Assembly: GCF_002081825.1 (NCBI RefSeq)
Contig: NZ_MUKU01000032.1
Location: 1 to 56,207 of the forward strand
Origin: Chromobacterium haemolyticum
GTDB lineage: Bacteria; Pseudomonadota; Gammaproteobacteria; Burkholderiales; Chromobacteriaceae
DNA: 56,207 bases
Reading direction: 5' to 3'
Numbering within the stretch: the stretch's first letter is position 1; each line of letters opens with the position of its first letter. The position numbers and the translations under genes were made by a program. Under the pieces are notes generated by a model. It searched no databases. It saw only the letters and a list, made by a program, of their open reading frames with translations, and was not told where the DNA came from. Positions 43,985 to 51,484 of the stretch are shown piece by piece.

Positions 43985-45079
43985 ATGCACACCGAAACTA
44001 TATACCCTGAAGGTCCGATTTCCAAGCCTCTTAGTCGTCAGGACGCGAAGCGTCCGCATGGGCTTGTCTTATATTCAACAAGTGCGACGCACGAGCAGCG
44101 GTTCTTTGAAGCGCGTGCTAGCCGCCTCAAGCGCATGAAGCGGACCGTCATCACGTCCGCCAGAATTCATGCGGAACACGTCTCAGCGAAGGGCTTTCGT
44201 AAGCCCAAAGCTGCCATGCTGACGTTGACCTATCGTCCTGATGCTGATTACAGCCCCCGTCACGTTTCTGACCTGCTTGAGCGCGTGCGCAAGTGGCTCA
44301 AGCGGCGCGGCGTCCATCAGCTGCGGTATGTGTGGGTTTTGGAGCTTACCAAGGCCGGCAAGCCTCATTATCACCTTGTGTTCTTTCTTCCGCGTGGCCT
44401 GACGCTTCCCAAGCCTGATAAACAGGGCTGGTGGCCGCATGGGTCCACACGTATCGAGTGGGCCCGCAATGCGGTGGGCTATCTTGCGAAATATGCGAGC
44501 AAAGGCGGGGACGGCTGGCAGTTGCCGGTAGGCGCGAGGCTTTACGGCGCCGGGGGCTTTACAGATGATCAGCGTGAAGAGCGCGCTTACATTCTTGCGC
44601 CTGGCTGGATTCGTGCGGTCTGGGACAACAAGGATTACAAGGTGCGTCGCGCGATTGGCGGCGGCTGGATCAGCCTAGCTACGGGTGTGTGGATGGCTTC
44701 GCCGTTCATTGTCCAGTTTGACGGTAAGCGTAATGGCGTTACGGTAACGCCAATGGACGTAAAGACCTTCGTTTCAGTCGCTCACGACACATGGCGTGAA
44801 GACATTGGCTTGCGCGATTTCGTCCGTGAGTGCCTTGAAGGCGGTGGGAAAGTCGTTCAACTTGGTCAGAAACAAGTGACCGGGTCACTCCGTAGTCCTA
44901 TGTTTGGAGATGACCCGGACACGCCGGAATATTGGCAAAAGCTTGGCCGCTTGTATTGCAAAGCGATTGAAGCGATGGGCCGCGACGATCTGCGCTTTCA
45001 TGAGTCGCAGCTTGATCGAGAGTGGGCGGCTTTTTTTTCTGCGTCTCAGGTTCGCATAATGTATATTATGTCAAATTAA
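43985..45079 (+). CDS. Rolling-circle replication initiator (gII-like Rep)
   Basis: This 364-residue HUH endonuclease nicks the phage origin. The His-hydrophobic-His motif is His128 and His130 (KPHYHLVFF). The catalytic tyrosine motif is Y166-L-A-K-Y170, a two-tyrosine arrangement, in VGYLAKYASKGG. The ATG at 43985 gives a normal start; earlier in-frame TTG/GTG codons lie in the intergenic hairpin. A CGTTA-CGG-TAACG palindrome lies inside the gene (44737-44749), again read as VTVT. The last ten codons (QVRIMYIMSN) are encoded by the dif site, so the C-terminus depends on integration. Confidence 0.9.
   Translation: MHTETIYPEGPISKPLSRQDAKRPHGLVLYSTSATHEQRFFEARASRLKRMKRTVITSARIHAEHVSAKGFRKPKAAMLTLTYRPDADYSPRHVSDLLERVRKWLKRRGVHQLRYVWVLELTKAGKPHYHLVFFLPRGLTLPKPDKQGWWPHGSTRIEWARNAVGYLAKYASKGGDGWQLPVGARLYGAGGFTDDQREERAYILAPGWIRAVWDNKDYKVRRAIGGGWISLATGVWMASPFIVQFDGKRNGVTVTPMDVKTFVSVAHDTWREDIGLRDFVRECLEGGGKVVQLGQKQVTGSLRSPMFGDDPDTPEYWQKLGRLYCKAIEAMGRDDLRFHESQLDREWAAFFSASQVRIMYIMSN
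44737..44749. repeat. Palindromic site inside rep
   Basis: CGTTACGGTAACG is a perfect palindrome around a CGG centre (within the 15-base GCGTTACGGTAACGC), translated as V-T-V-T in NGVTVTPM. It is the ninth site of the family in the prophage. Confidence 0.8.
45049..45076. other. attR: canonical dif site for XerC/XerD
   Basis: The site has arms GGTTCGCATAA and TTATGTCAAAT around the centre TGTATA. It differs from the E. coli dif sequence at only two positions by my recollection. It marks the prophage right end and probably the chromosome dimer-resolution locus, and hence the replication terminus region. Confidence 0.93.
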
Positions 45080-45124
45080 GGAAGCTAGGGAAAAAGCTCC
45101 CCAAGTTCTTCGCCGCCTTCATCG

Positions 45125-45808
45125 TCAAGCCCCCTCCGCCAGAGCCTGCCATCTCACCGTGCCGCCCAACTGGTCGGTTTGCGTCTGATCTGCGTCGATG
45201 CCGATCCCGTTCACCAGCTGAGGCACCAGGGTTTGCATCATTTGGTAGCCCCGTTGCGGGATCTCCGGCACGCTGCTGCAAGATTGCCAGTAATGCTGAA
45301 AAGGCAGTTCATACAACTGTGCTCCACTCAGTCCCGCGTCGGAACCTACATACAAGCCTGGCGCGTAGCCCGCGGCGGAAACCGCTTCAAACCATTGCGA
45401 ACAATAGTCGGCCACATCCTGCGCCGCCGTCCCATCCGCCACGCCTTCCAGATCGCACCAGATGTTCACGCCGGGCAATAATCCGACCGTTTTCGCGTGC
45501 GCAGCGGTGTTTTGGCCGTCGCTTTTGCCCATGGCCGCATTCGGCGACCAACCGGGCTCTCTCACGTGTTGCACGGCCATCAAAGCCAGGCTCGCTTCAA
45601 GAATATCCTGCGCCTCGCTTGCGGACAGGTCTGAGGCGTACTCATCGGACCCTAGCGAGAGATAACGAACACAAAATTGGTAGCCGGAGGCGGCGAACTG
45701 CCGGGCGAGCTCCAGGGACAGCGGCGTATCGGCGTCAAATCCATGCGCGCCGGCCGCAGCGGCTTCAACGTAGATTCCGCTTGGACTGTAAGAGGCGTTC
45801 ATCTTCAT
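45125..45808 (-). CDS. DUF1906 glycoside-hydrolase-like protein
   Basis: This protein of about 227 residues matches the DUF1906 (Rv2525c-like) family, a TIM-barrel related to glycoside hydrolase family 25 lysozymes. Motifs include GFDADTPLS at the start, QFCVRYLS, LPGVNIWCDLEG (acidic residues at the barrel mouth) and PGLYVGSDAG. An in-frame extension to 45871 would add a hydrophobic N-terminus (AAWLMLMSVVFCVGL) that could serve as a signal sequence, so the start is uncertain; I use the ATG with GGGA upstream. It lies just right of dif and may act on peptidoglycan or a polysaccharide. Confidence 0.75.
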   Translation of the reverse strand: MKMNASYSPSGIYVEAAAAGAHGFDADTPLSLELARQFAASGYQFCVRYLSLGSDEYASDLSASEAQDILEASLALMAVQHVREPGWSPNAAMGKSDGQNTAAHAKTVGLLPGVNIWCDLEGVADGTAAQDVADYCSQWFEAVSAAGYAPGLYVGSDAGLSGAQLYELPFQHYWQSCSSVPEIPQRGYQMMQTLVPQLVNGIGIDADQTQTDQLGGTVRWQALAEGA

Positions 45809-45895
45809 TAGTCCCACGCAAAAAACAACACTCATCAGCATAAGCCAGGCGGCGTCTTGCGCAGTGCCCATTGGGATGGTTGCGTCTTGGAATGA

Positions 45896-46210
45896 CTATG
45901 TTTCGTTTTGACGCTTGGTCGCGGGCTTGTGAAAACAATCCGGCGGCGGATTGCCTTTGATGGCGGCGCTGTAGATTTTCCTGGCCAGCGCGAAATCGGA
46001 CTCGCCGTAACGCGATGGATCGGCTTTTACTGCTTGCTCCAGCATATTGGTCAGGTGGGCCCACTCCTGGTCATTTAGCGTTACAGTGACGGTATTTGCC
46101 CGGTACTTGCGTTGTCGTTCCGCTCCGGACATAGCCAGGCCGGTGCTAGGACGGCCGCGCTTTTTGGTCGCGGCGGTGTTGGCTTCACCTTGCCGCTGTT
46201 CTTTCTTCAT
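45896..46210 (-). CDS. Small replication-regulator-like DNA-binding protein
   Basis: This 104-residue protein shares the basic KKRGRPSTGLAMSGAERQRKYRA segment (residues 16-38) with the prophage regulator at 42937. The shared part continues through the TVTVTLNDQEWAHL region, which could be the strand-helix of a ribbon-helix-helix fold. It lacks the repeat and H-NS-like parts. Its gene contains a CGTCA-CTG-TAACG hybrid site encoding VTVT, and two CGTCA-N3-TGACG palindromes lie upstream. It looks like a paralogue with a diverged operator, perhaps from a second phage or plasmid that used the same dif. Confidence 0.72.
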   Translation of the reverse strand: MKKEQRQGEANTAATKKRGRPSTGLAMSGAERQRKYRANTVTVTLNDQEWAHLTNMLEQAVKADPSRYGESDFALARKIYSAAIKGNPPPDCFHKPATKRQNET

Positions 46211-46249
46211 CGCCAGCCCTCCTCTGCTTATTTGTCTAAGTTAATTATG

Positions 46250-46290
46250 CGTCACCGTGACGGAAATTCAAAATTATCGTCACGGTGACG
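46250..46290. promoter_or_regulatory. Two CGTCA-N3-TGACG operators before the small regulator
   Basis: CGTCACCGTGACG (46250-46262) and CGTCACGGTGACG (46278-46290) are perfect arms with centres 28 bp apart, 40-80 bases upstream of the minus-strand start. They differ from the prophage sites by T to C in each half. Confidence 0.8.
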
Positions 46291-46527
46291 AAAATATCAC
46301 GCCTAGAGGCCATGCCGCTTGGTGCTTTTGCCCGTTACTTCGCCCGGTATGCATAATTAATTCGAAGGATATATGGTATTGAGATGCTATTTTTTTTGTT
46401 TTTGGATTAAAATTTGGAATAAAGTAAATATGTGACAGATATTTGCATGGCATTTTATTTGTCGAGTTCGCCCGCGAGAGCGATAACCAGCAACACTGGC
46501 TGCGCGCAGCCGGAAGCAACGATCTAA
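46291..46527. other. AT-rich non-coding gap
   Basis: I see no gene in this stretch. It is clearly AT-richer than its surroundings. It contains GGTATGCATAA at 46346-46356, nine of eleven matches to the XerC arm of the dif at 45049. Promoters for the MarR-type gene presumably lie near its right end. Confidence 0.6.
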
Positions 46528-46977
46528 ATGACCAACAAAAACATAAAACTACATAATCAACGGCTGCCACAGCACCTGCTGCGGGCACGAGAATCGGTGA
46601 TGGCCTACTTCCGCCCGATCCTCAACCGTTACGGGGTGACAGAGCAACAGTGGCGCATTCTGCGAGTGCTGGAGGACTTTGGCGATCAGGAGGCCGGCGT
46701 TATCGCGGACCGGGCTTGTATCCTACCGCCAAGCCTGACCGGCATCTTGGTCCGCATGGAAAAAGCGGGGTTGATCCATCGCCAGCGCGACCATGTTGAC
46801 AGCCGGCGCCTGATCATTTCAATGTCGCGGGACGGGCGTGAGCTGATTCAACAAATCTCCCCGTTGGCGGAAGACTGTTATCGACAGATCGAAAGCCATT
46901 TGGGCCAGGAAAAACTGGCGCAACTGCTGGGCTTGCTGGATGATCTGGAGAAACTGCCGGCCCCGCGGGTCGGCTGA
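46528..46977 (+). CDS. hpaR: MarR-family regulator, HpaR-like
   Basis: This 149-residue MarR-type regulator has a winged helix from about 35 to 105 (YGVTEQQWRILRVLEDFGDQEAGVIADRACILPPSLTGILVRMEKAGLIHRQRD) and flanking dimer helices. It resembles HpaR, the repressor of homoprotocatechuate degradation genes. No hpa genes are in the window, so it may act at a distance or regulate something else. It is the first typical chromosomal gene to the right of the dif-associated insertions. Confidence 0.75.
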   Translation: MTNKNIKLHNQRLPQHLLRARESVMAYFRPILNRYGVTEQQWRILRVLEDFGDQEAGVIADRACILPPSLTGILVRMEKAGLIHRQRDHVDSRRLIISMSRDGRELIQQISPLAEDCYRQIESHLGQEKLAQLLGLLDDLEKLPAPRVG

Positions 46978-46978
46978 G

Positions 46979-47779
46979 TCAGAGCTCGGGCCCTGGGGCG
47001 GGTTCCCCCTCGGGTTCGGGCAATCTCCTTGCCGGATCTTGCCGGTAGAACAAGGCAAGCTGCTCGTATAGCTCCGGGCAATCCAGCTTGAGATGATGCG
47101 GTAGCTCGAAAAAAGCCTCGCTCAACACGGCGAAGAATTCCGCAGGGTTCTCCGCCGCATACGGATCCAGCCAGCCAGGATCGATTCCGCGGTCCAGCAT
47201 GCGACAAAATAAACGATAACCTTGAGACCAGACGCGGCTCCATTGCGCCTGGTTCATTCCTTTGTGCAAAGGCGGCGAGCCATTGGCCGGACCGCTTAAC
47301 ATGTCCAGCTTGTGCGCCACTTCATGGACCACCACATTCCATCCGTCCAGTTGCTCCGAAGCTCGCGCGTCCGGCAGCGACAACACCACCGGGCCGTCCT
47401 GACGGGCCTGCCCTATCAGCACGCTCTCGCTCTCATGCTGCAGGCCTATGCCGTCCATCCAGATGTCGCGCGCGACAAACGGCGACGGGTACAGCACCAC
47501 GTCGTTCCAGCCACTCAGGGCGGCTTTGCCCAGATTCATGGCGGGCAGCGCCATTTGCAGGGCCACGCTGGCGCATGAGCGGGCGCTTAAGCGCACCCCG
47601 TCTTGGCCGGAGAAGCTTTTGCTGCGCAAAACCCAGGCCGCCAGTTCGATCAGGCGCGATAGCTCCGCCTCGCTCAGCCCGGCCAACAGCGGCATGCGTA
47701 CAGCTTGTTCGCGCAACGCAGCCATTGTTTCCGGAGCGGTTTTGCCGGATAGCGCGCGGCGAATCCACTCAATCACCAT
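46979..47779 (-). CDS. mtfA: MtfA-like zinc metallopeptidase
   Basis: This 266-residue protein of the MtfA (M90) family is related to the E. coli protein that binds Mlc and has aminopeptidase activity. The zinc motif HEVAHKLD places His152, Glu153 and His156, and the further family element ENPAEFFAVLSEAFFE supplies the distal Glu. The C-terminal ten residues are a Pro/Glu-rich tail. It converges with the MarR gene, with one base between the stops. A role in glucose phosphotransferase control is known only for the E. coli protein. Confidence 0.92.
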   Translation of the reverse strand: MVIEWIRRALSGKTAPETMAALREQAVRMPLLAGLSEAELSRLIELAAWVLRSKSFSGQDGVRLSARSCASVALQMALPAMNLGKAALSGWNDVVLYPSPFVARDIWMDGIGLQHESESVLIGQARQDGPVVLSLPDARASEQLDGWNVVVHEVAHKLDMLSGPANGSPPLHKGMNQAQWSRVWSQGYRLFCRMLDRGIDPGWLDPYAAENPAEFFAVLSEAFFELPHHLKLDCPELYEQLALFYRQDPARRLPEPEGEPAPGPEL

Positions 47780-47826
47780 GAACTCTCGTCCCGTTTTATC
47801 GTCTCTCCTACTCTGAGGGCGATTTT

Positions 47827-47842
47827 GCGCATTTCAATGCGC
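47827..47842. promoter_or_regulatory. Palindrome between mtfA and the antiporter gene
   Basis: GCGCATT-TC-AATGCGC is a perfect seven-base inverted repeat in the 163-base divergent gap. It could be an operator; no regulator can be named. Confidence 0.4.
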
Positions 47843-47942
47843 ACCCCATCCGATCTGTCGCAAGACGTCAACATTCCGCTTTCGCTGCGCCGGCCCAGGC
47901 TAGCGCAACAGTCAAAATCATAAAATAAACGGGGGAATTATC

Positions 47943-49139
47943 ATGAGCCTGCCTTGGCAAACGCTGGCGCTCAATCCTTTAGCGGCATTTGGCGTGCTGC
48001 TGTCGCTAGGGGTGATAGGCGGCCAGATCGCTGTGCGGGTGGCGCGGCTGCCCGCCATTGTCGGCTATGTGCTGACTGGCTTGCTGATTGGTCCGCACAG
48101 CTTGCGGCTGCTGGACGAGCAGCTACTGCAGCAAGCGTCCATTTTCGTGCACCTGGCCTTGGGCATCGCGCTGTTTGAGGCCGGCCGCCGCGTGGATCTG
48201 CGCTGGCTGCGGGTGGAGCGCACCTTGCTGCTGACCACCTTGTTCTATTGTCTGCTGACCTTGCTCGGCCTATTCGCAGCCTTGCAATTGTTTGGCCTGG
48301 GGCTGGCGGCCAGCCTGATGTTGGCGGCGCTGGGCGTGGCCACTTCTCCGGTGGTCACACTGGAAATTGTGCGGGAATCTAACGCTGACGGTCAGGTCAG
48401 CGAGCGCCTGTTGGTGGCCACCGCGCTGTCCAATCTGCTGGCGCTGCCCTGCTTCGCGCTGGCCTTGTCTTATGGGCATCTGTCCGGCAACAACGGGGTG
48501 GAAAGCGGTATTTTGCTGCCGGGCTGGCTAACCTTGGCCTCCTGTGCACTGGGCTTGCTGGCCGGTCTCGCGGCGATCCAGCTTAATCGCTGGCTGGGCG
48601 GCCGACAGCGGGAATCGCAGAAAGTCATGTTGTTCGGTTTGATCGCGCTGGTCGTCGGGGTGGCGGACATGCTGCAAGTCTTACCGTCCCTTGCCTTGCT
48701 TACGGCCGGCCTGGCCACTCGCAACCTCAAGCACGGCCATACCGTCACTGAACGCGGCATCATGTCGTCGGCTCATATCTTTACCGTGGCTTTCTTCGTG
48801 GCCGCCGGCGCGCAATTGGCTCCGCAGTCGCTGGCGCAGTTTTGGCCGGTGGCGGTGGCCTGCCTGCTGTTGCGAACCGGCTTCGCCGTGTTGATTTGGT
48901 GGCTGGCCGCCAGCGCCAATGGCCTGCCCAAGCGCCATGGCGCCTGCCTGGGGCTGGCGCTGAATTCCTGGTCCGGCGGCACTTCGCTGCTGATGAGCCT
49001 GGGCGCGATTTCCCTTGGGGCCGCCGCGGGCAACTTCAGCGGGGTGATGATGGCCATCTTGGTGATCAATGAGTTGTGCGCGCCGGTGCTAACCCGCCTG
49101 GCCTTGAAGCTGGCCGGCGAAACCCGGCCGCAGGAGTGA
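47943..49139 (+). CDS. CPA2-family cation:proton antiporter
   Basis: This 398-residue membrane protein has about twelve hydrophobic segments and belongs to the Kef/CPA2 type. Typical elements are LPAIVGYVLTGLLIGP (about 36-51) and a broken-helix region near SSAHIFTVAFFVAAGAQL. There is no C-terminal TrkA-N/RCK domain, so it is a minimal form without ligand gating. It probably exchanges K+ or Na+ for H+. The ybdK gene follows after four bases, so the two are co-transcribed. Confidence 0.85.
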   Translation: MSLPWQTLALNPLAAFGVLLSLGVIGGQIAVRVARLPAIVGYVLTGLLIGPHSLRLLDEQLLQQASIFVHLALGIALFEAGRRVDLRWLRVERTLLLTTLFYCLLTLLGLFAALQLFGLGLAASLMLAALGVATSPVVTLEIVRESNADGQVSERLLVATALSNLLALPCFALALSYGHLSGNNGVESGILLPGWLTLASCALGLLAGLAAIQLNRWLGGRQRESQKVMLFGLIALVVGVADMLQVLPSLALLTAGLATRNLKHGHTVTERGIMSSAHIFTVAFFVAAGAQLAPQSLAQFWPVAVACLLLRTGFAVLIWWLAASANGLPKRHGACLGLALNSWSGGTSLLMSLGAISLGAAAGNFSGVMMAILVINELCAPVLTRLALKLAGETRPQE

Positions 49140-49143
49140 GACG

Positions 49144-50277
49144 ATGCTGGAATTCAACCGCAGTCAGCCGCTAACCCTGGGGGTGGAGCTGGAGCTGATG
49201 ATTCTCAATCGGCGCGATTACGATTTGACCCGCGGCTCGGACGATTTGCTGCTGCAGGTGAATCGTCAGCAACACGGTTTCGACATCAAGCCGGAAATCA
49301 CCCAGGGCATGATAGAAATCGGCACCGCCGTGCATAGCGATGTCAACAAGATGCTGGAGGAAATTCTGGCCATCCGCGAGCTGCTGGTCAGCAGCGCGCG
49401 CAAACTGAACCTGGGTCTGGCCGGCGGCGGCTCGCATCCGTTCCAGCATTGGGACGAGCAACGCATTTATCCCAAAGAACGCTATCACCTGGTATCCGAG
49501 CTGTACGGTTATCTGGCCAAGCAATTCACCGTCTACGGTCAGCACATTCACATCGGCTGCCCTGATGGCGACAGCGCGGTGCGGCTGACCCATTATCTGG
49601 CGCGCTACATCCCGCACTTCATCGCACTGTCCGCCTCCTCTCCGTTCTACCAAGGCGTGGATACGCTGTTCCAGACCTCAAGGCTGACCAGCGTCAACGC
49701 CTTTCCGCTGTCCGGCTGCATGCCTTGCGTCAACAACTGGGAGCAGTTCAACGACTATTTCCGGCGCATGGCCAATCTGGGCATTGTCGCCAGCATGAAG
49801 GATTTTTACTGGGACATCCGGCCCAAACCGGAATACGGCACGGTGGAAATCCGCATTTGCGATACGCCGTTGTCGGTGGAGACCCCGGTGTTGTTGGCGG
49901 CTTATGCGCAGATGCTGGCGCATCGTTGCCTGGGCGAGCAGCAGGACGAGGTGTGTCAGGAACATTATCTGACCTATAGCTACAATCGCTTCCAGGCCTG
50001 CCGCTTCGGTTTTGACGGCATGTTGGTGGATGCCGGCAACAATAGCCAAATCGGACTGCAGGAGGATTTGCTCAACACGCTGAATCAGTTGGAGCCGCAG
50101 GCCGAGGCGTTGGGCAATCAGACGCAACTGGCCGCCTTGCGTCAGCGGGTGCTGAAACGACAGTCGGACAGCGCTTGGCTGCGCCAAGTGTTCGACGACA
50201 GCGGTTCTTTGTCCGAAGTCGTGCGTCGACAAAGCGAACACTGGATGTACGCGGCGCCGGGAGTGGGCGTAAACTGA
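49144..50277 (+). CDS. ybdK: YbdK-type carboxylate-amine ligase
   Basis: This 377-residue member of the glutamate-cysteine ligase type 2 (YbdK) family joins a carboxylate and an amine with ATP. Motifs include LGVELELMILN at the N-terminus, GGGSHPFQHWDEQRI, YGQHIHIGCPDGD, and RPKPEYGTVEIRICDTP, all carrying ATP- and metal-binding residues. YbdK has weak glutamate-cysteine ligase activity in E. coli, but its physiological substrate is uncertain. Confidence 0.92.
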   Translation: MLEFNRSQPLTLGVELELMILNRRDYDLTRGSDDLLLQVNRQQHGFDIKPEITQGMIEIGTAVHSDVNKMLEEILAIRELLVSSARKLNLGLAGGGSHPFQHWDEQRIYPKERYHLVSELYGYLAKQFTVYGQHIHIGCPDGDSAVRLTHYLARYIPHFIALSASSPFYQGVDTLFQTSRLTSVNAFPLSGCMPCVNNWEQFNDYFRRMANLGIVASMKDFYWDIRPKPEYGTVEIRICDTPLSVETPVLLAAYAQMLAHRCLGEQQDEVCQEHYLTYSYNRFQACRFGFDGMLVDAGNNSQIGLQEDLLNTLNQLEPQAEALGNQTQLAALRQRVLKRQSDSAWLRQVFDDSGSLSEVVRRQSEHWMYAAPGVGVN

Positions 50278-50304
50278 GCGGCTACCACATTACCACAAGC
50301 CGCC

Positions 50305-51108
50305 ATGCCATTCGACCTGCCCGCCCTGCCCGACCCCGCGCTGCCTGCCCGCTACTGCATTTTCGAAGGGTCCAAGATTCTGCTGTTGGATCAGGCCTTG
50401 CCGGATGAGCGCGCGCGCGGCTGGTCTTTGTCCCAGCAGCTGTTCATCGGCGTACATGATGGTCACAATCTTTACTTGGCGGAACTGGTGGGCGCGCCGC
50501 CGTCCGGCAGCGACTGGCTGGCCCTGCGGCCGGCCTTGCTCAGTCTGCCTTCCGGGCTGGCGCCCGCCATCGCCCGCGCCGCGCAAATCCGCCAGTTTCA
50601 ACGCACTCATCGCTATTGCGGCCGCTGCGCCGGGCCGCTGCTTCAGCGGCCGGACGATAGCGGCAAACGCTGTTCCAGCTGCGGCCAGCTCTACTATCCC
50701 AAGCTGTCGCCGGCGATGATGGTGGTGATCCATCGCGGCCGGCAATTGTTGCTGGCGCGCAGCCCTCACTTCGTCCCCGGCGTTTACAGCGCGCTGGCCG
50801 GTTTTGTCGAGCCCGGCGAAACACTGGAGGAATGCGTGCACCGCGAGGCGTTTGAAGAGGTGGGCGTGCGCATCAAGAATCTGCGCTACGTCTGCTCGCA
50901 ATCCTGGCCCTTTCCCCACTCGCTGATGCTGGGTTTTACCGCCGAGTACGACAGCGGGGACATCCAACCTCAGGAGGGCGAAATCGAAGACGCCGGCTGG
51001 TTCGACATCGACGCCCTGCCGCAAACGCCGACGCCCATCTCCATTGCCTATCAATTGCTGAATCACACCGTAGCGTGGCTGCGCGCGCGGGACGAGGGGC
51101 GGGCCTAG
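50305..51108 (+). CDS. nudC: NADH pyrophosphatase / NAD-RNA decapping hydrolase
   Basis: This 267-residue NudC has the four-Cys zinc ribbon (CGRCAG and CSSCG, about residues 108-131), the Nudix box (GFVEPGETLEECVHREAFEEVGV, about 169-191) and the NudC-specific SQSWPFPHSLM just after. It hydrolyses NAD(H) and can remove NAD caps from RNA. It follows ybdK by 27 bases on the same strand. Confidence 0.95.
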   Translation: MPFDLPALPDPALPARYCIFEGSKILLLDQALPDERARGWSLSQQLFIGVHDGHNLYLAELVGAPPSGSDWLALRPALLSLPSGLAPAIARAAQIRQFQRTHRYCGRCAGPLLQRPDDSGKRCSSCGQLYYPKLSPAMMVVIHRGRQLLLARSPHFVPGVYSALAGFVEPGETLEECVHREAFEEVGVRIKNLRYVCSQSWPFPHSLMLGFTAEYDSGDIQPQEGEIEDAGWFDIDALPQTPTPISIAYQLLNHTVAWLRARDEGRA

Positions 51109-51484
51109 CCGCTTAGCCGCATGGCGGACGGCCCCCGTCTCGCACCCCTATCCATCTTTCCATCACAAGCAGGCCGGCGCGTCTGCTTGATCCTCCACAT
51201 CGTTTTGACGCTGTCCCCGTCTACTTCCTCCGCGCTCTCCCGCCGTCGCCCATCGCCAAATGTTCAAGGGATCTTCGCTCTTGCATATAAGTTTTTCTAC
51301 TCATATCCATAAATACAAAAAGTAATGCTGATATAAGCGCGGTGATAAGCTTTAGTCATAGCAAAAGCGACGCGACTCCCGCCTGCAAGGGGAAATCTCG
51401 TCGAATTCAATGAAATACGGCGGCGATGACGCAGGCCGGCCTCCCTCCTCAGGCCAAATCACCGCGCCGCACAAGGAGCGCAAA
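51109..51484. other. Non-coding gap before the MBL gene
   Basis: I see no convincing gene in these 376 bases. The second half (from about 51270) is AT-rich with TTGCATATAAG and TATCCATAAAT stretches that could hold the promoter of the metallo-beta-lactamase-fold gene. A 63-codon frame from 51121 has no ribosome site and no family resemblance. Confidence 0.5.

Larger units (their letters stand above)
38388..45076 (+). mobile_element. Filamentous (inovirus) prophage integrated at dif
   Basis: This block of about 6.7 kb has lower GC than its surroundings and the inovirus module order: repressor, ssDNA-binding protein, major coat, minor coats, Zot assembly ATPase, regulator, replication initiator. 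It is bounded by a degenerate dif-like site on the left and a canonical dif on the right, with no integrase gene. It therefore belongs to the group that uses host XerC/XerD. All core genes look intact, so it could be active. Confidence 0.93.

Noticed and set aside
51121-51312. Possible 63-codon gene between nudC and the MBL gene
   Set aside because: No ribosome site, biased composition and no recognisable feature.
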